The notes under the pieces are model-generated. The model did not search any database. It was not told where the DNA came from and was given only the letters and a program-made list of their open reading frames with translations. From Mastigamoeba balamuthi (taxonomy: Eukaryota; Evosea; Mastigamoebida; Mastigamoebidae): a DNA stretch of 42,311 nt. Numbering within the stretch: the first letter of the stretch is position 1; the number at the start of each line of letters is the position of its first letter. The DNA lies in assembly GCA_902651635.1 (NCBI GenBank), contig CACRSC010000018.1, positions 144,605 through 186,915 of the forward strand. The letters run 5' to 3'. The translations under genes and the position numbers were made by a program. Shown one piece after another: positions 1 through 10,111 of this stretch.

Positions 1-352
1 GGCCAAAAGGCGCAGGGAGGAGGTCTCTCCTCTCCGCGCCCTCGACCTGATCCGCAACCCTGTGCAGCACCAACGTGCTGCTGCCAGGGTTGCAGCACGG
101 GCAGAGAAAGCAGCAGCCAAGATGGCTGCTGCTGTTGAGGTATGTCTCTTCCCCTTCTTTCCCCTCCTTGCCCTCTCCTGTTATTTGAATTTTATTTAAC
201 CTCACTTTGTGCAGGATGGGGCCCCTGAGGCCTCTGAGGCCCCTGAGGAGGAGCAGAACGAGCAGCAAGAGCAGCAGCAGGAGGACGAGGACAACATCAT
301 TGACTGGGAAAACATCGTGGCCCTTGAGAGTATGAGAGCTGAGGAAGTGTGA
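1..352 (+). CDS. 3' end of an acidic, Gln-rich protein gene (partial)
   Basis: Two exons are readable: 2-139 and 215-352, with a 75-nt intron (donor GTATGT, acceptor TTTGTGCAG). The upstream exon encodes a basic/Ala-rich stretch with coiled-coil character. The last exon encodes a very acidic Glu/Gln tail ending in SMRAEEV and a TGA at 350-352. The frame carries across the intron in phase 0. An AATAAA lies 64 nt past the stop. The 5' part is outside the window. No family is recognised. The Q/E-rich composition resembles the protein encoded around 7.8-8.2 kb in the same block, so both may belong to one type of mobile element. That is inference. Confidence 0.6.
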
Positions 353-415
353 CGCCTCTCTGCTATGCAGAAGAGGCGCTGCACCATGCTGATAAAGCAG
401 CACAGTGCTGCAGAC

Positions 416-421
416 AATAAA
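416..421 (+). promoter_or_regulatory. Polyadenylation signal AATAAA
   Basis: A canonical AATAAA lies 64 nt downstream of the stop codon at 352 and immediately before a sharp switch to AT-rich repetitive sequence. It probably ends the transcript of the partial gene at the left edge. Confidence 0.55.
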
Positions 422-439
422 AATTAAAGGTTTTTACTA

Positions 440-765
440 ATTTATGGCTTTTTATATTATTTCAATCGAATAAATCGATTAAATCGCTAAATGTGATTCA
501 ATCGATTTAATCGCATTTAATCGATAATGTGTGTGAAGCGCATGTTGCGCTACTAGCATATGTAGTGCTAAATTTATTTCAATTGATTTGGGTTTTTTGC
601 GATTAATATGCATATTGTGCATTAATCGCATGTAGCGCAATGTAGCGCAATATGCGCATAATACGCATGCAGTGCAAGATGCGCTAGCATGAATTAGCGA
701 TATACTAGCACTAATTCAGCGCTAGAATTAGCACTGAAAAAGTAGCACTTCACGTGCAAATTTAG
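440..765. repeat. AT-rich tract of short palindromes (ATCGAT / TTAATCG and GCGCAT families)
   Basis: The stretch is built from overlapping variants of ATCGATTTAATCG and then of AGCGCATnnTGCGCT, for example TGTAGCGCAATATGCGCATA. Many are self-complementary. There is no coding potential. It fills the spacer between the left-edge gene and the minus-strand gene that ends at 820. Confidence 0.6.
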
Positions 766-819
766 CGCTTCAGCGCATAAAATGCAGCAATGACCAAAAG
801 TTTAATGAAAGGGGAGAAC

Positions 820-1917
820 TCACGACTCATTGGAGCTCTGGTTCTGCCAGACAGCCTGGATGTGCTCACAGACCCCCTTGTGAACAGTGGGGTTCTCTGC
901 AAAGAACGTGATGAACTTGGGAGGCCAGACTGAATGATTTCGTCGAAGTGCATCTGGACGTTTGTCCTGTTAATGATTAGTATTAGGAAAACAATTGTAA
1001 TGAAAAATGCACTTCCACTCGGGATGGTCCTTGAACTGTGGGGCATAGTTGGCCTTTGTCCACTGCTCTATCTGCACAACAATGGGCCTGCCATTATCAC
1101 AGACAGAGCACTGGAGAAAGGGCCACTCTTGGGAGGAAGGTTGCCCAATCCAGGGACTGTGTAAGCAGTATGTGTCAAACCTCAGAAAAAAAGGGCACGT
1201 ACCGGGAATGCTGATCATGATCATCTCCCTGAGGGTCAGGTCCCTTGTCTGCCTGCTGGAGTCCATGCTCTTCTGCAGCACGTCCAACCTTTTTTGTTTG
1301 AAACATATCTGTTAGAGTGTTTTTAAGTGAAAATGAAGAGAGAAGGGACCTACCGGTTTATCAGTTCATGGAATGTGGCAGCGTTGAGAATCTGCAGGCC
1401 CTTGATGCCTGCCCTGACGTCTCCAAACGTGCAGGGCTGGGCAGCCTGCTGCGAAGATGGCTCGAGGTTGAAGGGGGCCAGCAGCTCATGTGCCCTTCCC
1501 ATCATGTTCACGATGTGCTGCTGCTCCTCTGCCGCTGCACGTTCCTCTGCTGCTGCTGCTGCTTTATCGTGTGCCCTGATGGGCACCTCCCTGTACTCCT
1601 CGCTGCTGACCTGGTGCTTCTTATCACTGGAGAGTTCGGGCTTGCTGACTGACGCAGCAGAAGCAGCACCTTCTATATGTTTAAGGGAAAAGTGTTAGAG
1701 GAGGAAAGTGTTAAAGGGGAAAAGAGTCACAGAGTTCTACGTACCTCCCATCACAGACATTGCCTCAGGTTCAAGGACAGGTGGTGGCGGGATGATGGTG
1801 ATGATAGGCCCAGTGCAGCCCTTGGTCCTCTGTTTCTTGTCCTTCTTCTTCTTCTTGCTCTCTGCTGCACGAGAGCTGGTGCTCTGTGCTTTTGGCTTGG
1901 GGTGGCTCGTTTTGTGA
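820..1917 (-). CDS. Intron-rich hypothetical protein, possibly degraded
   Basis: Exon-like pieces on the minus strand are about 1908-1745 (Lys-rich, then a Pro run), 1672-1354 (Ala/Glu-rich helix, then a folded-looking segment ending HELINR), about 1293-1203, about 1172-1013 (two cysteines in QCSVCDNG, then a Trp/Pro segment) and 966-820, which begins DKRPDAL and ends in TGA. The first two junctions splice in frame: a 72-nt intron at 1673-1744, and 1353 into an acceptor CAAAAAAG. The last two junctions do not keep phase with any GT-AG pair I can find, so the gene may carry frameshifts or further tiny introns. No family is recognised. It lies in the repeat-rich block beside the transposase-like gene. 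Confidence 0.4.
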
Positions 1918-1984
1918 AGAATAAAAAGCACACAAATGACATCATAGGGATTAGAGTTAGTGCAGGAGAAATCGGTTTATAATT

Positions 1985-2377
1985 CTGCTACAGTGAGTGC
2001 ATAGCAGATCCTGTGCTACGCACTATAGCGGCACTTTTTGCATAGTGGTGCATAGTGGAACGTGCTATAGTGTGTTCCACTACGTGCCACTACATTGCTA
2101 CTTCTGCTACAGTGCATAGCAGACCCTTCGCTATGCACTGTAGTGGCACTTTTTGCATAGCAACACATAGTGGAACGTGCTATTGCACATTCTGCTACGT
2201 GCTGTTACATTGCTACTTCCACTACAGTGCATAGCAGACCCTTTGCTACGTACTGTAGCAGCACTTTTTGCATAGCAGCATGTAGTGGAATGCACTCAAG
2301 CACGTTCTGCAACGTGCCGCTACATTACTACTTCCACTACAGTGTGTAGCAAAGGGTCCACTACACACTGTAGTGGA
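1985..2377. repeat. Tandem repeat, about 3.4 copies, period 115-119 nt
   Basis: Copies start at about 1985, 2104, 2219 and 2334, the last one partial. Each contains the core CTACAGTGCATAGCAGACCC, then TAGTGGCACTTTTTGCATAG and an ACGTGCCGCTACATT-like end. Within each unit the sequence is largely self-complementary (ACAGTGCATAG against CTATGCACTGT). It is non-coding. It shares the TAGTGG/CCACTA vocabulary with the fold-back at 10.1-10.4 kb. Confidence 0.8.
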
Positions 2378-2618
2378 TACATGTCACATCACAACAGTAG
2401 ATTTCCATTGGAGGTTCATATCACCTCACACAAATTCTTTGCGTGTGGGTTCATGAGGGACTCTGCACCATCAGGTGCCATACCTGCTGTCCATGCCACA
2501 GCACCAGCACCAGCACCAGAACCAATGGAATCCAGCCACCACTACCTCGTCACCCACGGTCCACTGTGCTTATCAATATCTTTCATTTGAGTCTCTGTAC
2601 TGACACTGAGGTATGCAG

Positions 2619-3341
2619 AACTGAGCTTCTTTCAAAGGAAGATGAGGAGCTGATAAGCTCCTCCACAACCTTCTCGTACAGGGCTGAAATGACAGCCCTT
2701 CTGAGTGCTGGAGAGAGTTTTGCAGAGAGATTCAGCACTGTTCCCAAGTGAGTTCTTATGATGTTCCCCCACTAACAATACCCACCAATAGGGAAGAACA
2801 GTAACACAGACCCCCGTTCTATCTGCTGTGCCAGAACAGCAGCTGTCAAACGAATCAGCCAGGTGGACCTCAGGTGGCGAGGGACACAGCACGGTACATT
2901 TATTTGTAACGTGATTATCAAACATAATGATCAGGCCATGGGCCTGCTTTGCATGTGGCAAAGTACTGTGCTGCATGTATGAGTGTGACGAGCCTATTAT
3001 TGCAGGCAGCATTGCTAGGCATAGACGAGTTATCTGTCCAGCAGTAACAGACGTCATTGTTGTTGCTGAGACAGATTGGTTCACCAAGAGAAAGCTGTAC
3101 AGGAACACTCTGCGCCACATGATAGGGTTCAACAACCCTGTCCAGTGCCACAACTGTGCGCTGTGGTGCATTTCCTTTCAGGGTATGACTGTTCTGTTCT
3201 TTATCACTTATCATTGTGCTACATCTAATATTATATACAGAAATCACGGAGACAATGAACAGGATCGAGAAGGAGTTTGGAGAACAGCATCAGAGCCGAA
3301 TCACAGTTATGATTATCACATCTTTGGTTAAGCTCCTGTAA
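2619..3341 (+). CDS. Cys-rich, probable zinc-binding hypothetical protein (5' end unresolved)
   Basis: Four exons splice in consistent phase: 2619-2747, 2810-2893, 2935-3182 and 3241-3341 (TAA). The introns are 62, 41 and 58 nt. The joined product reads SxxYRAEMTALLS in the first exon. It then has a Cys-rich middle (LLCQNSSC, then WACFACGKVLCCMYEC and a VICPAV segment), a CHNCALWC motif, and a helical end ending SLVKLL. The spaced cysteines suggest metal binding. No named family is recognised. The last exon overlaps, tail to tail, the 3' end of the minus-strand transposase-like gene (3290-3341). An upstream exon needed to supply the start codon was not settled; it probably lies in 2400-2600. 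Confidence 0.55.
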
Positions 3342-5703
3342 ATCATGGGAAACGGTTCTCCCAGATGAGTCCGTGCAGGCACCTTGAGCACCAGAACACT
3401 GACTGTCCCATTCTGTCTGACATCCGAGCCATGAACAGACTTTATCTCCCCGAATTCGAAGACATCCTTCATCAGTGGCTCGTTATTCTCTGACCATTTC
3501 CTGTCTTCATACGGGAGGAGCCTGACTGCAATTGCTCCTTCCACAAGGGGCAGACTGTAGTGTAGTACAGGCACTTGTACCACGTTGCGTTCTTGGGCTC
3601 TGAGACAATGGAGTTGGCTGCCATCAAGTGCTGCATGCCCTTTGTGATTCTGCCCCACTGGATATCTGCTAGACTGTGCAGAGTACTGGCCGTATGCATC
3701 CAGGTTCCATAAAGCTCTGGATTGCATGTGTTCCTCGATGCTGTCTTTGCAATGACACCCTGTATGTACTCCAGTGTCTGGGCACAAACAACTGGCAGCG
3801 GTCCAAACCTGTCTATGTTGTCCAAAAAGTGACAGGGGAGGTGGTTGTAGTATAAGGGCCTGTAAAACTCTGGATGTCTTCTCTCTGTGCCACCATCCTC
3901 TGCTTTCTCTGGACAGATTTTCTGCAGTTGCTCCAGCTGTTTCTTTCCCATGATGTCCAGCAGCACATTTCCACCACTTGACTGAGATGGTCCCACTCGT
4001 CAGCAGTGAGTGAACTGTCCCTGTGAGGCGCATATATTCCAGCCACTTATCTGGGACCAGTTCCCACAGCAGTATCTGGACCACAGCAGCAAAGTTGAAG
4101 TACTCATAGCACCTCCACGACTCAAAGACCGTGACTGGTCTGGGGGCCATGCTACTTCTGAGCTCCGTCCTGAGGCACACAATCCTGTTGCTCAGAATTC
4201 TCCTTCCTATCTCGTCCATGATGCTGCTGCTCTGCATCAAAGCTGCAAGGACTGGCTTCATGTCCCATGGCAATTTATGCATCGGCTCTCTTGGCTGGCA
4301 CAGGAAGGGATTCTCTATGTAGAAGAACGTGGGGTTGATGATAGCTGTCATCATGGTCAGAGCGACTTCATTCAGGGCTGCTTGTGCAGCCACCACAGTA
4401 TGGGCCTTTGCTGCCTTCTCTATCAACCTTCTGGATAGCACAATGTCTCTTGGCTTCCACCCAGTCAGCTTAAGGTCAGAGAAGTCCTTACGACTGCTCA
4501 GGCAGTCTGTGCACGGCCTGTCAGACTCTCTTCCCCCTGGGGATTTTACAGAGACGTTCTTGCACTGCTCCATGGTGTCTGCTTGCTGTGAAACCACAAA
4601 CGCATAAACCCAACACATTTCACGTTCTCCATACAGCATTCTAACACCAATGCGTGACAGAATCAGGAACTCTGGCAGAAGATCAGCTCTGGCATCGTGC
4701 ATATTATTTGGCAGTCCATACAGCTCCCTCACCAACAGCTGGGTCATGGGAAGCCCTGCGCAATTCCGTGTCATGTTCAGGATCTTGATGAGCCACGACT
4801 CATCGCTTCCCTTGTGAACTTGGGCCTTGTCCTGGTACTCCTGCAGAGCAATGACTATAGGCTTCCCTTCATGCCCCAGTGATTGTGCAGTGCACCTGCC
4901 TTTGCACACACTGCCTGAAATCCCGCACTGAAGAAGTACTCATTCACTATGTCTGCCTTGGTCTCCTCTACCTCCTCTGGAGCCCTGACCACAATGGTCT
5001 CCGCTATGCATGCTATGTTCAGCACGATGTGAAGCCAGCCAATGACACTGTGTAGGGGATGCTTGCTGTGCAGCTTCTTCCCCACAGCCAGCCCCACCTG
5101 CAGTATTACTTCACTGCACTCCTGCTTGATGTAGTTCGAGACTGTGGCTGAGGCTCTCTTCTTTCCATTGATGGAGGCCACAACCAGGTCTATCTGGGCA
5201 TCGGTCATCTTGCCCTCCAACTTCCACAGTGCAAGGACTTCCCGTGGGATGTGAAGCTGAGGTGCTATGGGCCCTGGGGTGTGGCCAGAGGCAGGGCTTC
5301 CAGGGGCTGCTGTACCGTTTTCAGCAGCACTGGCCCCAGGTAGTCTCCAGACCCTGGATGTTCTAGGGCCTGATTGTACCTCTCCTCTATGCTGCTCTCT
5401 GCCTCCTACAGCTCTGCTCTTCTCTCCTGGTACTCTCTCAGTGTGCATACTGGTCTGGGGTGCTGTCACACAGTCGTACTTCAGCTCCATTGAGCACACA
5501 TGCCTGATGAGGCTCAGCTGCCCTGTCTGCAATGAACAGTGCAGACCATCTGCCTGATGTTGCATTCCATTTCTCGGGGCGATGTGATGGGCAGGAATTC
5601 CCATCAAAAGGGTCAAGATCGTAACAATTGATGAATAGCACATGCCCTTAATATCAGAAGCTCTTGTATGCATTTGAAGCACGATTTCACAGAAATTTTT
5701 CAA
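3290..5703 (-). CDS. Transposase-like protein of a CMC/Plavaka-type DNA transposon
   Basis: Four exons keep phase throughout: about 5703-4896, 4854-4016, 3981-3584 and 3554-3290. The introns are only 41, 34 and 29 nt. The total is about 769 residues if the first exon is open from its upstream end; the true ATG is uncertain. The third exon carries the segment beginning EFYRPLYYNHLPCHF and then IDRFGPL, followed by a TLEYIQGVIAKTAS stretch. This strongly recalls the H-LPEDIRRFGP..E.FESFNAVIR region of fungal Plavaka/CMC transposases. The second exon has the CTDC segment expected in the central part of that family. The C-terminal exon resembles their beta-rich end. I cannot place all catalytic acidic residues. 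No terminal inverted repeats were matched to it. Because all phases agree, the gene may be intact. Confidence 0.5.
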
Positions 5704-5705
5704 AT

Positions 5706-5830
5706 CAAGTGATTAGTGACAAAGGCGATATGTGCCAGCATATGTGCCGGGCTATGTGCCGGCAGCACAGCTCGGCCATCGACTATGCTGGCAGCACAGT
5801 GTATGTGCCGGCATTTATGCCGGTCTATGA
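5706..5830. repeat. Cluster of TATGCCRGYGGCATA-type short palindromes
   Basis: The spacer between two minus-strand genes is packed with variants of TATGTGCCGGCA and TATGCTGGCAGCACA. It belongs to the same palindrome family as the introns at 7.65, 8.3 and 9.26 kb. It is non-coding. Confidence 0.6.
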
Positions 5831-5925
5831 GTTGGCATGAAGAGTTTCTGTCGTTTTGTTCTCAATAAGACATTCAAAGCAGACGCAGTGGCTTTCAATT
5901 GTAATAACCAACTGGTTTCATTGCT

Positions 5926-7340
5926 TTAGTCACACTCAGGGTCAGATTCATCAGAGGAGAGGGCATCATCGTCATCACTGCACTCAGCACAATCCATGAT
6001 GCAGTCCTTTGGATCAGTCATAACGTCGTTCAGGCCATCGAAGGACGCATCTGGGTTGATGAATCCCTCTTCAAACATCTCAAGGTCCATCTGCAGAGGA
6101 CTGATCGAGAGTAGTTCGTTGGAGTTGGAGAGCCAGGAGTCCAGGTTCACATTGCTCCAAACAGGAGACTCTCTTTCTGTGTGACGAGTCACCTGCATGA
6201 TGTGCTCTCCAAGGTGTTTGACCTCCTCAGTAGTTCCCTTGATGGTGCTGAGCCTGTAGCGTAGCCCCTGAGCATTAGCATCATAATTGAAGGGTGAATC
6301 TGGATGAACACAGTGCTTCAACCAGTTGTCATTGTCCTTGGTGACTGAGATGAGCCTGGAAAACGGACCTTTTCACAGCAGTCATTACTGCAGTGAGCAT
6401 AAGGACTGGCCCTATTCGTCCAAAGAGTGATGGTCTCGAGTATAGCAGCCCTGTGAGTCAGATGCAAGCCACCAGCAATCCATAAACTGAGGAACTGGGC
6501 AGTCATAACCTTATACTGGTGGTGACGAGTGGCGTAGAACAGCTGTGGACAGAGCTGCAGGAGCCCTATGAACTCCAGAGACCTCCCAGTACGTACTGTG
6601 GCCCTCATGTAGCAGTAGGGCAGCCCATAGTGCAGGCAGAAGCACAGAAGACTTCGGGGACGAGAGGGAATGTCCTGACACTGGGCAAGACAGTTAATCG
6701 ACATCATGACTGTAGGGTCATAGCTCGGGTGGGACGTGACAGTCTGCAGCACATAGAACAGTGAATTTAACAAAAACAACGTATTGCAAGTGTGTAGAGC
6801 GTGTCCGACTGCACTCTCTGGAGGTAGTCGTCATTAGGTACTATTCCCCCCCACACCACATCATGCAGCATCGTGGCATGCCTGTCCAGACACTGGAAAC
6901 CGCACCCTACAGCCACCTGCAGGTTGTCTGCAACCTGCATACAGTGTTTCTGCAGCAGCATGGCCTGCTTGTGCCTGGCCTTATCCAGCTTTGTTCATTG
7001 TTGTTTTGTGATCATACACGAGTCAAAGCTGGCGAAACAGGTCCCACACAGCTGTAGGAGTAGTATGCAGCTATTCACAGAGAAAGAACGTGCACTTCAG
7101 CATGTTGCTTTCCTGCTGTCTGTGCACAGAACGAGCATTAAGCTGGGCATCGTCTGCCTCAGTGCAGCAATGTACTGAGGAAACGTGGCCTCCTCCAGCC
7201 CTGTGGGTTCCATGGCAGTCTGCAGCTCGTGTTTTGCAGCACGCACCTGAGCTGGATTCCATCTATCGATGCCCTTGTACACCTCCAGCTGAGTGGTGAG
7301 CCGCCTGTTCTGTTGCCTGAGGTTCCTGACCTGTGCCAGC
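5926..7340 (-). CDS. Spliced hypothetical protein of the repeat-rich block
   Basis: Well-phased exons are 6988-6815, 6743-6389 and 6344-5926 (stop TAG at 5926). Their introns are 71 and 44 nt. Upstream, 7336-7080 encodes a coiled-coil-like start (QQNRRLTTQLEVYKGIDRW) and a short LCGTCFASFDS piece near 7047-7016, but the joins there are not resolved. The middle exons contain a Cys/His-bearing segment (CGFQCLDRH) and a region rich in aromatic and Cys residues. The C-terminus is strongly acidic (ECSDDDDALSSDESDPECD). No family is recognised. Its 5' end points towards the divergent plus-strand gene starting at 7353, so the two may share a promoter. Confidence 0.5.
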
Positions 7341-7352
7341 TCCTACAAGCCG

Positions 7353-9176
7353 ATGTCAACCATGCCATCTGCGCCAAGCACCCCCAAGAAGGGGAAGCCC
7401 GAGGTATGTCACTGCATTCACTTCACTCCCACTTGTTCTCCTTCTCAAGCATCCCCAGCCCACCAAGTTTGAAGTTGAATATGCCCTATACCAACAGTAT
7501 ATGCTCTGTGTTGTGCAGCACGAGCACAAGAGGCTGGGAGTGCCTTCATCCCCCGATCAAGCCCCTGTACCACAGGCCTCGATGGCATGCCGTTCTGGTG
7601 AGTTCTTTCCTCTTCAAACTCACAATCATCTGCCAGTGAATGCTATGTGCTGGCGGTTTAATTCTGTACTGGCGACAGTGCTGGCGGTACATAGTATATG
7701 CCACTGGCACATACTTATGCCGGCCATTATGCCACTGGCATTTTATTTATATGCCACTTACACAATCACTAGCACTGCATCCCTTTACAACCTGACATTC
7801 TTTCTGTTATACAAGTGGTTTCCACGGCAACTCCTGCAGCCCTGATTGAACGCGAGGCCATGGCAGCAGCAGCAGCACCAGCTGCTGAGCCCGAGCTGTC
7901 TCCCGAGCCCCAGCAGCAGCAGAGCATTGAGCCAGAGAAGGCAAACGAGCAGCCGATGGAGCAGGACAAGAAGACTGAGCAGCAGAATGGTGACACTGAG
8001 CAGCAGGACGATGCAAAGACTGAGCAGCAGGACAAGCAGCAGAACGAGCAGGAGGAGAACGTGGGGGACGAGCAACAGGACCAGGAGGGGGACGAGGACG
8101 TCAGAGACAGTGGGAGGAGTGCCAACACGGTGATCAGCATCCCCTGTGGTGCTGAAAGGCACCCTGTTGTGCTGACAGCATGGCAGCACTTCTACATCAA
8201 CTACATCCTGCGCAACGGTGAGGGCACAATCAATTTGTACATATTTCCTCTGTCTTTCACTTGTTTTTCAATTGCTTTCATCATTTTTATGACTTTACTG
8301 TTTTTCATTTATGTGCCTCCGGCATAAAGCTATATGCTGGTGGCATATAACTTTATGCCGGTGGCATATAATTATATGCTGGTGGCATATAGAAAAAGTT
8401 GCTGGCATAACCAGTCTAACTCGCATTTCAGCCCACTGCTGCAGCAGTACAGGCAGGCAACGACGCCTGTGGCATGCCAGGACTACGACGATGCTGTTGT
8501 GCAGGCCTTCATCATCACCATCTCCACCCTGACCAGGAACAGGGTCATTCCGACCACGGAGGAGGCAGTCCAGGCAAGGACTGACTGCCTGAAGGTGATG
8601 TACTTCACCACGCCGTTCTGGGACCCAACAGAGAACACCGTGCAGAATGCAACAACGTCGCTGACTGCAGTTGCAGCTGAGATGTGTCGCCTCAGCCACC
8701 TCAGTGCGAGGGGGCATGCCATGAATGGCCCCAAAGCCATGCTGAATGCTGTGAGGAGCATCAAGGACAAGATCAAGGGAGCCAAGCAGGCCAGCAAGGA
8801 AACATCTTCTGCATCTGAAGACGAGGCTGAGAGCTCCAGCTCCGAGTCCATTGACGAGCTGCAAGGCAAGAAGGTGGTGGAGTGCAACATGGACGATGAC
8901 CAGAAGGAGCACAAGGAGAAGACAACAACACGCAAGAGGACGAGGGAGGAAAGCAACGAGGAGTACGTGGCTCCAGCTGCACCAGCTGCACCACAATGCC
9001 TCCTTCCTCGTTCGCCTTTGAAGATCCAGTGGTGTCTGGCACCAGCCCCAGCAGTAGCAGCAGCAGCAGGACCAGCAGACTGCTGGTGCTCCAGGGGCCC
9101 TAAGCATCTTGCAAAGTGCACGTGGTGGTCTCAGCAGCCATGGAGGCCAGGGACATCAACGACATTAACACCATGA
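7353..9176 (+). CDS. Q/E-rich hypothetical protein with palindrome-filled introns
   Basis: Exons 7353-7403, 7459-7597, 7816-8236 and 8432 onward keep phase 0, 1 and 2 respectively. The start is MSTMPSAPSTPKKGKPE. Exon 2 encodes a short folded-looking helix (KFEVEYALYQQYMLCVVQ). Exon 3 is a long Gln/Glu/Asp-rich low-complexity run, then a hydrophobic segment (LTAWQHFYINYILRNG). Exon 4 begins PLLQQYRQ, looks globular and alpha-helical up to about 8810, then becomes Ser/Glu- and Lys-rich. From about 8990 the frame that stays open to the TGA at 9176 looks unnatural. Another frame (MPPSSFAFEDP) looks better, so an intron or frameshift may occur there, and the C-terminus may continue into the coiled-coil exons at 9140-9597. 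No family is recognised. Confidence 0.5.
7646..7760. repeat. Intronic short-palindrome cluster (TATGCCRGYGGCATA family)
   Basis: It lies inside the 218-nt intron 7598-7815. Variants include TATGTGCTGGCGG, ATATGCCACTGGCACATA and TTATGCCGGCCATTATGCC. Confidence 0.6.
8308..8410. repeat. Intronic short-palindrome cluster (TATGCCRGYGGCATA family)
   Basis: It lies inside the intron 8237-8431. Near-perfect units are ATATGCTGGTGGCATATA, TTATGCCGGTGGCATATA and again ATATGCTGGTGGCATATA, separated by a few A/T bases. Confidence 0.7.
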
Positions 9177-9597
9177 GTCTCCAGGATGCTCGCACAGCCC
9201 TGCGCCAGACCGTGAGCAATGCTGTACATCAAATTCCCTCCTCCTTTATTCACACACATTTATATGCCAGTGGCAAATAATCATATGCCAGCGGCACATA
9301 ATTTTATGCCGGCGGCATATAATTATATGCCAGCAGCACATAGCATATGCTGGCGGCATATAACTATTTGACACAACCTCCACTAATCGTTGTATACCAC
9401 AGAAAGAGAAAGAGGAGGCGGCAGCACTGCAGTCGATACAGTCCCTTGGCGAACGTGCAAAGGACCTGATAGTACTGAATCAGAAATCTCAGGACGAGGT
9501 GAAGAGGCTGACTGCCGAAATCGCCTCTGCTGCTAGACCAGGTCTTCTTCACCCTGCATCTGAGTCAGCCGATGGTGCAGACACTCCCACGTGCTGA
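9140..9597 (+). CDS. Small coiled-coil protein, or C-terminal exons of the preceding gene
   Basis: Exons 9140-9211 and 9403-9597 join in phase 0 to give 88 residues: MEARDINDIN at the start, then a heptad-like helix (KEKEEAAALQSIQSLGERAK and onward) and a TPTC end before TGA. The 191-nt intron is packed with palindromes. An AATAAA lies 72 nt after the stop. The ATG overlaps the preceding reading frame, so this may instead be the continuation of the gene starting at 7353. The exon border CAG before CCATGG would allow that with a phase-1 donor that I could not identify. Confidence 0.45.
9258..9364. repeat. Intronic short-palindrome cluster (TATGCCRGYGGCATA family)
   Basis: Six consecutive units include ATATGCCAGTGGCAAATA, ATATGCCAGCGGCACATA, TTATGCCGGCGGCATATA and ATATGCTGGCGGCATATA. 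All lie inside the intron 9212-9402. Confidence 0.7.
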
Positions 9598-9668
9598 GAC
9601 ACTCTCATCCATCTCCTGAGTGCTGTCTGTCACTCATGCCTTGCCCTTCTCAATTGCTTCATTCTTCA

Positions 9669-9674
9669 AATAAA
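9669..9674 (+). promoter_or_regulatory. Polyadenylation signal AATAAA
   Basis: AATAAA lies 72 nt downstream of the stop at 9595-9597 in otherwise unique sequence, and matches the direction of the coiled-coil exons. Confidence 0.5.
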
Positions 9675-9752
9675 AGCAATTGTTCTCTTCACATTCCATG
9701 ACATGTGCATCATCAGCATCAAAGCACATCACTCTCTCTGCCTTTTCTCACT

Positions 9753-9822
9753 TTATATGCTGGCGGCATATGCTATATGCCGGTGGCACAGTATGTGCCA
9801 GTGACAATAACCACTGACATAA
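9753..9822. repeat. Short-palindrome cluster downstream of the coiled-coil gene
   Basis: Units TATATGCTGGCGGCATATG, CTATATGCCGGTGGCACA and TATGTGCCAGTGACA are of the same family as the introns upstream, but here in the 3' flank. Confidence 0.55.
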
Positions 9823-10111
9823 CTGCCGACTTATAATACCCTTGTTCCAGGCCCCAGTTCTCAGTCCTGCCCATTCAGAATCGTGCGCGATTTTGTACAC
9901 ACACTCGCTTATGGGCTTTCTGCTCATGTTGTGAGGGACAGCCAATATCGAGCTTACCTCACAACATACAGTGCGTTTTTTCCAAGAGACGAAAACCGCC
10001 AGCATAAAACACCTTTTTTGGGGGAATTCCTGTGCATCAGGGGCGATGGTGACTGCCCATGTGCCCAGCCCTCTGCAGGTGATACTGCCACGTTAAGCAA
10101 TGTAGCGACAT

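Noticed and set aside
1985-2377. CRISPR-like array
   Set aside because: The repeats are adjoining 115-119-nt units with no unique spacers, and the context is eukaryotic.
8295-9107. Minus-strand open frame antisense to the Q/E-rich gene
   Set aside because: It is rich in Cys and Leu from reverse-reading of Gln/Glu/Ser codons, and the sense strand has phased exons with natural composition.
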